Below are positions 11,223-22,700 of a stretch of DNA of 64,000 bases, one piece after another. The number at the start of each line of letters is the position of its first letter. Within the stretch, counting starts at the first letter, position 1. The DNA is from Cloeon dipterum. Its lineage: Eukaryota > Arthropoda > Insecta > Ephemeroptera > Baetidae. Location: positions 34,617,681 through 34,681,680 of the forward strand of contig NC_088786.1 in assembly GCF_949628265.1 (NCBI RefSeq), written 5' to 3'. The position numbers and the translations under genes were made by a program. Below the pieces are notes generated by a model. It had not been told where the DNA came from, did no database searches, and was given only the letters and a program-made list of their open reading frames with translations.

Positions 11223-11966
11223 ATGGCTGGAAAGGTGCACGTTTCACAACTACCTGACGAAACTTTTATTGCGTTTCATTTCCCAGAAGTTGATGGAAAA
11301 GTCTGCAGGTAGAGATGGAAATGGTTGGAACATATCTTGGATCCCGAAGACCCCGTCGACCGTGGAGACAGGTTCCACTGGCGTCAGTGACTGGCTGAAG
11401 AAGAACAAGCAAAAGTGCGAGACGTGCAGCGAAGGTGGCAAGAAATGCTGCAGAAGGGACTTCAAGTACCCTTGTCTGCCCAACTGCGAATGCGTTTTGA
11501 TCCAAGTCTGGGCCAACCTGACCCTGACAGACAATATTCGAAAGGTATGGGAAGATTTTCTTACAAGGGCGGGGCAATTAAAATTTTTTTGTGTGCAGGA
11601 CAATGAAGAGAGGCGGAAATACGAGAAAAAGTTTCCTCCGGTCCCGCGAGTTTCCTGCGATCAAAAATTTTTGAATGCTTGGAGGGTGAAGCCTGATGTG
11701 ACGACGAGGCAATGTCAAAAATGGCATTCCTTGAAGAGGTCGATCATAACTCCACCGACCAAGGACACCAAGGGCATAAATTATGTTTGGCAAGGCTGGG
11801 ACCATTATGACAGTAAGGAAAAAATACATCAGACTTACTGCTATCAATAATAATAATTATTTTCTCAGCATTTGCGACCACAGCCTCGAATTATGGGGGA
11901 CACCCAACAAACCAAGCTCCATTGCCTGATGGGACCACACGGAGCAATCCTCAGCGAAAATTATAA
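11223..11966 (+). CDS. Unrecognised Cys-containing protein, four short exons
   Basis: Four exons (11223-11234, 11287-11544, 11599-11812, 11869-11966) join in phase to 193 residues. The three introns are only 52-56 bases and have good GT/AG ends. The protein starts MAGKKLMEKSAGRDGNGW. It has a Cys cluster at about residues 48-72 (CETC, KCC, CLPNCEC) and ends in a Gly/Pro/Thr/Asn-rich tail (SNYGGHPTNQAPLPDG). There is no signal peptide or membrane span, so it is probably cytosolic. I do not recognise the family. Its Trp/Tyr/Pro-rich short motifs recall small microtubule-inner or sperm-tail proteins, but that is a guess. The first four-residue exon is the weakest part; the ATG in exon two (residue 7) is an alternative start. 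It converges on mL42 with 117 bases between stops. Confidence 0.6.
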
Positions 11967-12083
11967 TTACATTTTAATATAACTATTTTTGTACAATGTA
12001 TATACATAATGTAAATTTTAAGTAAACAATTGTTTCAACTAAAAATTAATCTCCTTATTTACTGGGATAACAAAGCTGCAATT

Positions 12084-12544
12084 TTACATGTATTTTCTCG
12101 TCCTGATTGGTTTATTTCTTCTTGGTTCACTCTTGGGATACCAAATGTGTTTTGTTGTGTACGTGAGGGCCTTCAGTTCGGCGATCACCAAGTCAGCGGG
12201 CATGTCCTTCTGTAGCAGTTTCATGTCCATTTTATTCAGAACGCTGGTGTCATTTTCCATTTCGGCTGAGATAGGTTTAGTATGCTCGTATCTGGAAAGG
12301 CATCATTGGAATATATTATTAAAAAATCATCCAAACAACGAAGTTTTAGCGGGTGTACATACTTCAAGGGCTGCCTAGGGTGCCAGCAAACAAAGTATCC
12401 TTGAGAAGGGTTGTCCACCACGCACGGCTCGTAATATTTCTCATTTATCGCTTCACTCGATGAGTTTCGACAGAGTTTTGTAGACACGGAGCTGGATAAT
12501 TTCTGAAGATTTCCTCTGAGTGTAAGCAAACTTCTACACGCCAT
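12084..12544 (-). CDS. mRpL42: Mitochondrial large-subunit ribosomal protein mL42
   Basis: Two exons (12363-12544 and 12084-12291) give 129 residues. The N-terminus MACRSLLTLRGNL is a typical mitochondrial presequence. The core reads GYFVCWHPRQPLKYEHTKPI, like human MRPL42 (IVCYHPSVDIPYEHTKPIP). The C-terminal part TTKHIWYPKSEPRRNK matches the family's TTKHRWYPHGRYHRC. The protein is part of the mitoribosome 39S subunit. The intron (12292-12362) is 71 bases. The 3' end faces the plus-strand gene ending at 11966, so the two 3' UTRs must be short or overlap; a minus-strand ATTAAA lies at 11973-11978, just past the other gene's stop. Confidence 0.9.
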
Positions 12545-13079
12545 TATTTTCTTCAATTAATTCGCTAAGATTCTGGTTTAAGAACACAAGAACAGTCGAT
12601 TTTGTGTCCAGTGGTAGGTAGTGGGCGTGCCGCGTGTTTTCTTTCCATCCCACACGAGACTTTCAAGAGTGGGGAGTTGTCTATGGAGCGCGGGAAGAAA
12701 ACTGCCTCGCCGAGTCGCCGAGATGGAGAAAGAAAAAAGCATAAAAAAGCTGTTGACTTTTAAGTCACGCGCAAATAAATAATCTCGTCTCCATTCTCCA
12801 TTATATTGCTTAATAATTCAGCAAAGTTTTAAACTCATTTTTGCACTGCTAGCATGGCAAAAGGACACAAAAAATGGTTCAATGGGTTATATCGTTAAAT
12901 GTCTCTGTGCTCTGTGCTTTATTTGTTTTCAAAGCAATCATGCACTCCAACAAATTTGGCGATTTCCCCATTTCCTAAAGTCACACACATATTAAAAACT
13001 TTCAATTAAATAATGCTCACTGAAATGATTTGCTTTGACAAATTTTATTAATGAATCTCGACCTACTAAAGGTGTGTTT

Positions 13080-13349
13080 CATTATAGAGGTCTCAGCCAG
13101 CCGGCTAATTTTAGATCGAGTGGTTAGCCAGCAGCCGCTGTAACTTTGGCTAATTGTAAGCTGATTCAGACATGCCAGCCGCAACGGTTAAAAAGTCGAA
13201 ATAAAGTGCCGAAGATGAAATTGGTCTCTATAAAAATGCAAGTATCTTATTATCAAACTTCACTTTTTTAAATTTCTCGGCAGCCGCCAACTGTCTCTTC
13301 AGCCAGCCAGCCACCGCCTAAAATTACGCGGCTGTGACCTCCATTAATG
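13080..13349. repeat. Inverted-repeat element with CAGCCAGCC-rich ends
   Basis: Both ends read inward as CATTA..GAGGTC.CAGCC....TAATTTTAG, with a few mismatches. The arms are about 35 bases and the element is 270 bp. It contains several CAGCCAGCC units near both ends and no open frame. It looks like an old nonautonomous DNA transposon. Target duplication is not clear. Confidence 0.5.
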
Positions 13350-14028
13350 TAATATTTTCACTGAAAGAAAAAATTATAATGTATGTTGAAAGAAGTGTGA
13401 TTTATGAGGTGATATAAAATAGTGCAATGGACGTGTATGTTTCTCTTTGTGAAGAAACAAAAGAGGCAAAAGAGTTATAACATACATTGTTGTTCCATTT
13501 TAATATTGGTACCAATAATCTTCCTTGCCAAATTATTGCATCATGAAATGAAACATTTTCTCAACAAAGTTGCAAAATGCCGATAAAAAAGTAACCAAGA
13601 TTTATATTCACGGCGTTCAGTCACCTTTGGAGAAAAAAAATCACTCCACGCGAAACCATAAATCTGCGCGGCCGGCGACCAGGTCACCTATACCCTGGTG
13701 ATATACGAGCCGCGCGCGCGCGGTAATTGATCGTCCTATCGCAGCTCACAAGTTAAATTCCAAATTGAGCAGAAAAATTGGTGGTCACGACCAGGATGCT
13801 GCAGGCAGAAAATTATGCTCTCAAAGAAGACGATCACTCCGCATCATCATCATCATCATACTGCAGCCAATTGTAAATAATCGTGTTTTTATTACGGTTA
13901 TGCAAAGTGAAAGTGTTATTCACGTAATTGAGTGCGGTATGTGCGTCGGTTCGTTCGTTCGTCCATTCGTTCTTCGGGGCCGTCGAGTGAGTAAGCACAC
14001 AAGGCGGCGTGTTTCATCACAAGACTCG

Positions 14029-14050
14029 CGCCGCCGCCGCCGCCGCCACC
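14029..14050 (+). repeat. GCC trinucleotide repeat
   Basis: About seven GCC units lie in the presumed 5' UTR of the gene starting at 14126. A second impure run follows at 14060-14095. Confidence 0.8.
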
Positions 14051-14125
14051 TGAGAGCTGGTCTCCGCCGCCGCCGCAGCCGTCACCGTCGCCGCATTGCT
14101 GGCTATGAGCTAGACCGCTGCAGAC

Positions 14126-17100
14126 ATGGGACTCGCCGTCTGGACAATATTACTGGTGAGCTGCAAACTATTTATTTTTCGTGCCAAAAGAACTTTCTTT
14201 GGTATAATTAATAGGATTTTTGCACGAAACGAGAGAAAGAGCAGATTACACGTGCTTACCCGAGGGAGTTTTCTTTTTAATAGGGTATATTCATATCGTC
14301 CCTCCGGACATGACAGATTATCATCAAATTATCCCAGGAGAGAGACTCTAGACTAGGCTCTACAATTTTTTTGGCTTTTAAGAAGCATGTCTTGAAAAGC
14401 TTGATTGTTTCATCAGCATTTTCTTTTAACTGGAACATCTTTTTTGATGATATATCTAAGAGCAATATATTTATCAAAATAATAAGATAAATATTAAAAT
14501 GCTACTAATTTTACAACCAGCAATATTTTTTTATTTTGGATTATTTTAAGTATCATGATTTTTTTGTGACATTTGGGGATTATTTGAAAACGACGAATAA
14601 AATCTAACATATCAATATGTTTAATTAATAGAATTTACAAAAAGAAATAAATTCAAAATTTTGGATACCATATTATGAGGTGCAGGCATTTTTTTAGTAA
14701 TAATACAGATAAATGCGCGTTTATGATATTATTTCTCCCTCGCTGGACGCAAGTTCATCTTAATATTTCAAGCGATGCTATTTTTAAAACAAATTCCCAC
14801 GACAGATCAATTTGCATCCAATTATCCGCTTATTGATCCCCTGAAAAGGGCAAAGATCATAGTCATAACACGCTAACGATCCGAGGAGATGATTTGATCG
14901 GTCAAAAAAGGATATTTCTCAGTCATTAATGTCTATCTTGCAAGTCAACGTGACGAATGAATGCAAAGAGAGCTTTCTACTCGTCTCGTCTCGAGTGCGG
15001 CTCGCGAACAAATAGACACGCGGCGTGACAGACCACCAGCCAACTGCATTTTCCTTTTGTCTTAATTACATCACTAATAACAACGGGATTTCTCCTTAAA
15101 AGTTGCATCGCTGGCTTTTATAATGTTCCAAAGCACGCGCCTCTAAGTACTAATTAAATTTTTAATTTTAAATTGTGTTGAATAACCTCAAGGGCGCATT
15201 ACTTGCCCATTTACATTGTCCGCGTGCAGCCTAAATCGTAAATTTTCGAGTGGCTGCCTACATTTCCAAACGCTTATAACTCAAAAGGCCGTGTTCGGTC
15301 GCTAATAACGAGAAAGGGAGAGCTGCTGCTGCTAATTCATTTGCATAATTGCTTTATTAATTATTGCGCACGCGGCTTGTTTGTTCCCCACGAGCACGGA
15401 TTCCAATTTCCAATCCAAATATATCATTTATAGATATGATATTATTCTACGCACGCATGATTAGAAAAATGCAAGCTATTTTTCTATGGGATAGTTTCTA
15501 CATTCCAATATAACCGGTCATGCAAATAACTAGAACGAAATATTGCATACCGCGGCATTAGGACTTTTTTAAACGTACTACACGCATTCTGTGGTTGATG
15601 TTTTGTGATTATTACGTCAATAAAATGCTGGAAAATATAAAAAGGTAAAAATGAGATGTCCAAGCGGTGCAACTTGCTTTGTGGTTTGTCGTTTGACTCG
15701 AATATAAAATCATCTGATTTAAAAAAAAATAACGCTTGAGGTTGGTTGCATTTTTAATTCTTAAGAGGTAAATGAATAACAATACTTCATCCTCGTTGGT
15801 TTCACAGTTATTTAATTAAACTCGGACAGTTGAGATTAAACCTTGAGATTAAAAATAAAAATATTACAATAAATATTGCAACGCATATATTTCATGAAAT
15901 AGAGCGGACTGGATTCACCGAGTTTAATTTAATAACTCTTTAAATAAACAAAGGATATGGAGTCTTGTTATTTACTTATCTTTACATAAAAATCAGAATT
16001 ATGTTGGGGCAAAGAAAATGAATAAATTCGAGCATGAAAACGAACCTGATATTCTTTTGATTACTTAAATTTAATAAAAATTACGTGGTTCTTCATCACT
16101 AAACTTATAATTTCATAAATCAATGTCAATAAAAATATGATTGACAGCATTTGAATGCTCTGCTGACAACATTAAATGCAATTCGATTAGACTTTTGAGA
16201 CGGCCAGGAGACGGAAGACATCCCAGCAAAATAAAAGGTATAATTGAAACTGCTCAAGCAATTCAACGACCGTTTTCCTCCAGCGCACAAAACTAATTTC
16301 TTCCTGAGCAATTTCATCGGTAAAACAAGTTTGCTTCAAGCGTTACACAAGAGCTAAAGAGAGCGAGTCAGCTATATAGTCCCACGTATACATTGAACAA
16401 GAATATGGTCATGCAGCCGGGATACGATTGTTTGGCAAAGATCTCATTGCACCTGAGCGGAATCGTTGTGGATCAAGCCATTTTGCAATTAGAACCACTT
16501 TCCACTGCAATTTCGCCGCTGCGCTGAGCGCGGTTAGTTATAAGCTCAATAAATTTCGACACCACGCAGTCACTGAGCTCGAGCTAATTGTGTCGATTAG
16601 TGTGAGTAAGTTTGTTAACACAATATCTGGAGGAGCAGTTTTTTTACAATGAAAAAGAGATAAATAATAATGTACAAAATAAATAACGCTTAGCGAGAAT
16701 TTTTTGTACGCCAGTCAGTCGTCATGGTGATGATGCACAATTTACAGGCTTCACCTTCATATTATATTAATTGTACGGTTTAAAGTTGCTGTAAATAAGG
16801 CCCCAGTTTCCATTTCAAGGGAATGAAATGCGAGAGCAATGGCATAATTCACAAAGGCACTGGGATGATAAGCGAAAAACTACAAGGACCTTTACCATTT
16901 TCGCCTGATATTCGGACTCAAAAACGCTTCAAAAGATTTCATGGATAAATAAATCCGGGATTGCCTCACACGAAGGCGCAGTCGGGGAATTTCAATGAGC
17001 GAGAAAAACTCTTGAAGCAAGGAGAAATCCATATATTGATGATGACACGTAAAGCGCGTTGCAACATGGGAAAACGCCATCATAGTGACACTCTATAATC

Positions 17101-17422
17101 CTTTATGTTTCAGGTAACGTGTGGGATGGCGTGGTCATCGCCGGCAACCAGTTGGCCCGTGCAGATTGGAATCCAGCTCATCAGGGAAAACGTGGCCGGC
17201 CTGTCGGTGGTGCACGACAAGCAGAGCTACCCGTTCAACCCCGACGAAGGACTGATTCGACGCGACCAGTTCGTGCGCACCTTCGGCTTCAGGGGCGAGA
17301 ACCTGATCAAAGCCCTCGGCGAGGGCGACGGCGGCTACGCCAAACTGGACGACGGCCAGCGGACACCTTTTGTGCCATTCAGAAGCAAACAGGTCTTCAA
17401 TGGACTGGGAGAGTCAGGATGA
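14126..17422 (+). CDS. Secreted protein of unknown function, 112 residues, two exons
   Basis: Exon one (14126-14155) encodes MGLAVWTILL and exon two (17114-17422) continues in phase with VTCGMAWSSPATSWP. Together they form a signal peptide of about 18-20 residues. The intron is 2,958 bases with GTGAGC at the donor and TTTATGTTTCAG at the acceptor. The mature part is about 92 residues and has no Cys, so no disulphide fold is expected. It contains SYPFNPDEGLIRRDQFVRTF, with one dibasic RR that could be a prohormone cleavage site. It ends KQVFNGLGESG. Two AATAAA signals at 17517-17528 follow the stop. I do not recognise a family; a secreted regulatory peptide precursor is possible but unproven. 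The strong codon bias of exon two supports real coding. Confidence 0.65.
14156..17113 (+). other. Large intron of the 112-residue secreted-protein gene
   Basis: AT-rich DNA without a supported gene, RNA or recognisable repeat. Short frames on both strands lack splice partners. Confidence 0.4.
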
Positions 17423-17528
17423 ACGGATGAAAGTGGAGTTTTTAAATTAAGTTTGTGAAAATGGAACGAATACGACAAGAAGTCTTGTATGTTTGCGTTT
17501 TTTAAATTATTTGAATAATAAAAATAAA

Positions 17529-18721
17529 AGATAACGTTTAAATTTTCGTGTTGTTTGTATTTTTAAAGAAACTATAGCCCTTTAGAAATGTTAGCAATGC
17601 ATTTCACAAATAAAACAGAATACAGTTATTGGCAAAGCGGGTTTTGCCACACTTATAAGATATTAAATGAAACTTATCGGACACGCTGCGTTGACTAACG
17701 TGAAAGGTGCGACTGTTGTATAACAAGCAAAGCAAATATTGCGACTGCCAGTGCGTTGGGCAACTTAGCTGAACAAATGGTATGCTGCCGCAGATTTCAA
17801 GCGGATCTGATAGAGCAAATGTTTCTGAAGACTTTAAATAAAATATAATAATTGCTTCCTACGATTGAAATCATGGAAGTATATGCGTTCCTTTGTCTCA
17901 GCCTCGGAGACCAAATAAAAATTATACTCCTTATGCAAAAGGGACGAATTAAATTAAATAAAAAATTTCAAAATGTAGTAACCAAAATTGCCCTTGCGAA
18001 ATAAAATTGCAATTCATTTTTTTTCTATGCATAAAGGTTCAATTTTAAATATTTCATAACAAGACTAGGATTCAGACAGTAAAAGGAAGTTAAAAATTGT
18101 TAATATTGATTCCAACGATGATCAGATGACATTAATCAATGAAAAAATCAATTATTAAAAGTCATGCAGAAAAGGTACTCAATTTCATTCACAAAAGCAG
18201 CGGTAGCAAAAATGTCAAGGTTTATTCGTTAATTGCACCATTAATTAACCTCTGCAGAGGAGCGCCTCTTCAAGTGCGCGAGAGCCGGACCGTAAATCTG
18301 TGAGACCACACGGAGCTGGCCTCCAAAAAATCAAGGCTACTACGTGAAAGAGCGCTGCTTGCTCAAGGGAGCAGCACGAAAATTGGCTTAGACCAGACTC
18401 TCCCATCCTCTAGAATTCAATCCGGATAAAAAATAATAAATTTTCACCGTCTCGCCCCTCCCTTGCAGCGCAATCTTCCGAATTCCGTCCGCGAGAATGC
18501 GGCATATTATTCGCAAAAATTCATTCATCAAAGTGAAATTAGATTAGTGTATTCGGAATTCCTGAACATCCTTTGGCGCCGACCCCTGGAGGACACCACA
18601 TCCCAGGCCCCACCAGATCGCTTTCACTCGCGCGCGCCGCGCAGCCAGCTAACCCACTTTCCCTGGCCAGCCGCGAGAGCCGAGCAGCGCGCCGTGCACA
18701 CACTCTCGTAGCTGCAGCGAC
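17529..18721. other. Intergenic region
   Basis: No gene is seen. The last 250 bases become GC-rich and should hold the promoter and 5' UTR of the gene starting at 18722. Confidence 0.4.
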
Positions 18722-19598
18722 ATGGCAAACGCGTTGCTTTTGGTAGGCCATCATTTACATTTCCACAATTTTCCAGTTATTAAATGTTCGGAAACTCCAC
18801 AGACTGTTCTGGCCGTGTGCCTCATCCTCGCGATCCTCAACTTCGACCTGGCAGACGCTGTTCTCCAGCCCCGCGCGCCAAATTTCCAATATTTTGAAAG
18901 GTAAGGTTTGCTATTTACTAATTTTAATTGATAGCGGTTCAATGTATATCATTTGGGGATTTTTAATATTACGTCTTAATAGAATTCAAGGTTTATTTGA
19001 GGAGTAATAACTGTGAACGAAAATCAGCTAGAACGAACTTGAGTTCAAGCCAGGGTCATCACACCCGTCCCATATGTAATCACATACTCACGTGTTGTGA
19101 AAAAAATTAAATGAATACTTTAACAGCATTATCCTGACTTAAAATGGGAAAGGAGAGTAAATATTTAGTGCATCTCATTGTTATTTGAAATTATTGGACT
19201 GTGCGACATCATTGAGAGAAGAGAAAGTTAGCAAACTTGCACTTTTCACTAACTATCACGTCCGCAATTTCTGTGCCAAATTCAGGAGCAGTCTGCAACC
19301 CAGCGTTGCTTTAAAATAAAATTAAAATTTACATTAAAATAATTTCAAGAGTCACTTCATGAAGTTGATTAATTATTCTCGCTTACTGCTTCGTCCAGTT
19401 GACCTTAAACGGAATTCAAATAACGGATATTTGATTGACGAGTCAGTATCCTGTTCACTAAATGCATTCCCTTGTTTTAGGCCTAAGTACAGATACCCTT
19501 ATTACGACGAGAATGGACGCGGCAGACTACTCTACGGCTATGGAGGCCCTGAACTTTATCAATACAAATCCTACTCTCCGCTGGAAGGAATCCACTAA
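18722..19598 (+). CDS. Small secreted Tyr/Gly-rich protein, 78 residues, three exons
   Basis: Exons 18722-18742, 18803-18900 and 19481-19598 join in phase. The N-terminus MANALLLTVLAVCLILAIL is a hydrophobic signal sequence that probably ends at ..LADA, so the mature peptide is about 50 residues. It reads VLQPRAPNFQYFERPKYRYP, then YYDENGRGRLLYGYGG, and ends YSPLEGIH. There is no Cys. The first intron is 60 bases and could be read through in frame; removing it gives a much better signal peptide. An AATAAA lies near 19741. I believe similar small Tyr/Gly-rich secreted proteins occur in insects, but I cannot name the family. A cuticle, matrix or peptide role is possible. The gene converges on CTF18, about 200 bases between stops. 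Confidence 0.7.
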
Positions 19599-19793
19599 AT
19601 TTCTCATCTAGTTTTAATCCAGACTGTCTCATGCAATGATTGAAAATGCCAAATTTTTAGATCTTTCTATATTAGATATATTCAATTTTCTTCACAGCGA
19701 GAATGACATGTAAATTAAGATGATTGTTGTATTATTTTAATAATAAAAAATATATTTAAAACCAATCAAAGCGTTTACTTATCTCAAATCCCA

Positions 19794-22700
19794 CTAGAAA
19801 AGATCAGCTATCTTGATTGGTTTCCGCACAGCGTTGCTGTAGCCTTCTTTGTACACAAATGAAATTTCTTTCAACTCGTTCTTCGGCAGTGCCCTCATTT
19901 CCTCGGCAATTTGCGAAGGCGTTGGTGTAGACTTTGCGATGTTCAGCCAGTTTTTCAGTCCCTATGAAGAGAATCAATATAAAAACAGTCTGCATGTGAG
20001 GAAAATATAAAAACTTACTGGCTTGAGCGGTCCCTTTCTCAAAATCTGAGGACTTAGCGTCTGCAAATGGTTGGGCACGGCTGCGACGGCTTTGGCTTGC
20101 GATTTTTTCTCCCTGGACGGCGTGTTCTGCACCTGCACCTGAACAAGAGTTCCAGCGGCGAGGCTGATACGTCTCAGCTTTTCCGAATCCACCTCGTGAC
20201 CGACCAGCTGCTTCACCGCGTAAATCATCTCTGGCGCTCGCTGCACGTCAGGAAACTGCACCATCTCAGGCACATTTCTAATGAGGAAATTAATTTGAAA
20301 TTATAATATGTTTATTGCAATATGTTTATTGAACTCACGGTTCAAGCCTGTAGAGCATTTCTCCGCTAGCGGTCCTCTCCTGGATGAATGACATGTTGTA
20401 ACCGGCAAAGATGTTCACGACCCTCTGCAGCTCCACTTTTTCATCCGCGCTTAAAAGCTGGGCGTTCACCTGCTCAGAGAATATTATACTTGAGTTTTAG
20501 TATGAATAAATATACTTTTTGAGCTTTGGATTAGTGTGGAAACATAAAAATAGCAAAAATTGCGCAAATTTAGATCTGATTAAAGAAAAACAAACATGTA
20601 AAAAAATTGTAAGCTGTATTAATTCGTATGAAATGGCCAAAAGAACAAAGAAGCGCTGCAAAAATAAAATTCAAGGAATGATAACTAACCAAACCCTAAT
20701 TTTAATACTTTGATCAAACAATTAGGCCATGCTCTTTATTTAATCATTTTTAAAAATATAAAACAATTTATTAAGAGTTTTAATCATGACACTGCAAAGA
20801 AAATTTTTATTATTTTTTCAAATATTTCTTCTATAAATGTGCAATAAATCTTGAAAAATTGGTCATATTTAATCTCTGCCAATCGTAGCTTTCTCCCCAG
20901 AGATTTATAGTTTTTAAAAGTCAGAAAAAATTGTAGGGACGGCAATATAAATTTCGAATCCAGGAGAAACATCACAGAATTATTGCTCTTTGTAACAATC
21001 TGGGTTGCTGAGCTCCAACTCCAAAACCATCTATGTAAGCAAAAACTAGGTACGAAACCAATTACTTCCGCATAATCCCGAAATCTTTAAAACAACTATA
21101 TTCCCCTGATTAATTTGTGGACACTCACCGCTTTCAGATTAGGAACGATGATGTGCAGCATCAGAGGGAGAGTGTCGCACAGGAGCTCGTTGGCTTTGAT
21201 TCCGCTCCTGAGGGCAGGTTCCATGCCCTTCATGAGTGACGCCAGCGTCGACACGGTCTGGCTCGTCTTGTTTTTGGCCTCAATGTGTTTGGACGGGAAG
21301 CTGATTTTGGGCCAGGACAGGCTGGCGTAGAGCAGGTGCCACATGGTGAAGCAGTAGGGCAAGTACGGCATCAGTGCGTAGTTTTGCTGCTGCTTGATCA
21401 TGGCATTGAACAAGTCGAATTGGCAGAACCATGACGAGCCGTACACAATCTGGGAATAGGAAAGAGTTGAGGAGTGAAATTATTTAGAGTAAGATACTTA
21501 CACTTCTCAAGCCAGTTTCTCTTGTTTTCATGTGCAAGAAGTTTTCAAATACGCCTTGGGACAAGAACTCATACTCCCCGTAATTTTGAACAATTTTCAG
21601 AATTCGATGCATTCTGAAATTGATAATTTTATTAAATTCAGATGATATTTTGGGTATTGCAGTTAATTACCTTCCGCGCTGAGAAGTGTCACTAGAGCTG
21701 TAAAAACAAAAAGTTTTGTAAGATTTCTTTCTCTGCAGCTGGGACAAACTCACTTTTTCGGTTTGACGATTTGGAACAACTCATGCCACACAGCAAACAG
21801 TCCTTTCTGGCTATCTTTTTGGCCGACAGAAGCGCTTTGCACGTCAGTCAAGCGTACAACTTTGTTTCTAGTTTTGAAGAAGTGCAGGAAGGAGAGGCAG
21901 GAGCGAATATCATTCCCGGTTTTATCACAGAGAAGGAGCAGAGTTCCCAGGTCGGTTTGCAGCTGTTCCTGCTTGGCGACGTCCATCAGTCGCTGAGCAA
22001 GTCTGAATGACTCATTTATTTGAGACAATCAACACGCTAAACGTGGACAAATAATGGTACCTAGAAGCTGCTGTGGGAGGGAAGTTGATGATGAGGGCCT
22101 GTTGTTTGAGTTGCCTCAGGGCAGGCACGTAAGGATCGTTGCAAATGCAGATGATTGGCCTGCGCAGAATTCGCGGTTTGGCACCTTTCTTCTTCTTGCC
22201 CTTGGTGATGTCCTTGTCCATGATGAACTTGAGCAATACGTCGATAGTCGACTGAAAACGAATCAGCCATTGATTGTGCTATTAAGAGAATTATAAGAAT
22301 GAAGCCTACAGCAGGGGTTCCATCGATTTCATCCAGAATAAGGCAGTTTGGCCTTGGACTGTCTCCAATCACAGATTTCATTTGAGTAGAAGCTTCGAGG
22401 ACCAGCCGGAATGAGTCAGCGCTGCTGTCGTCACTCGCATTCACCTCCACAGTATTGTAGCCTGATGTTTAATTCAATAAATTTCATTTGATAGTTGTTT
22501 TGTTTCAATCTGACCTGCATGCTTCGCTAGAATGTGGGCCAGAGTTGTTTTTCCAAGTCCAGGTGGTCCGCACAGCAACGCGATTTTCTGCATAGGCCTG
22601 CCATGCGAATCGAACTCCTCGTCCAGCGCCTGAAACGGTCGCTTTCCACCTAAATGAAAGTAAATAAATTTAGACTCGCTCAGATTAATATTTTAAAAAA

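Larger units (their letters stand above)
12545..14125. other. Intergenic and 5' UTR of the secreted-protein gene
   Basis: It holds an inverted-repeat element at 13080-13349, a GC-rich stretch from about 13660 that is probably promoter, and the long 5' UTR of the gene starting at 14126. Nothing else coding is supported. Confidence 0.45.

Noticed and set aside
11223-11310. Alternative frame MAGKVHVSQLPDETF and a second protein-like frame through exon two
   Set aside because: This frame stops after 29 codons and cannot join exon three without a stop. The chosen frame links all four exons in phase.
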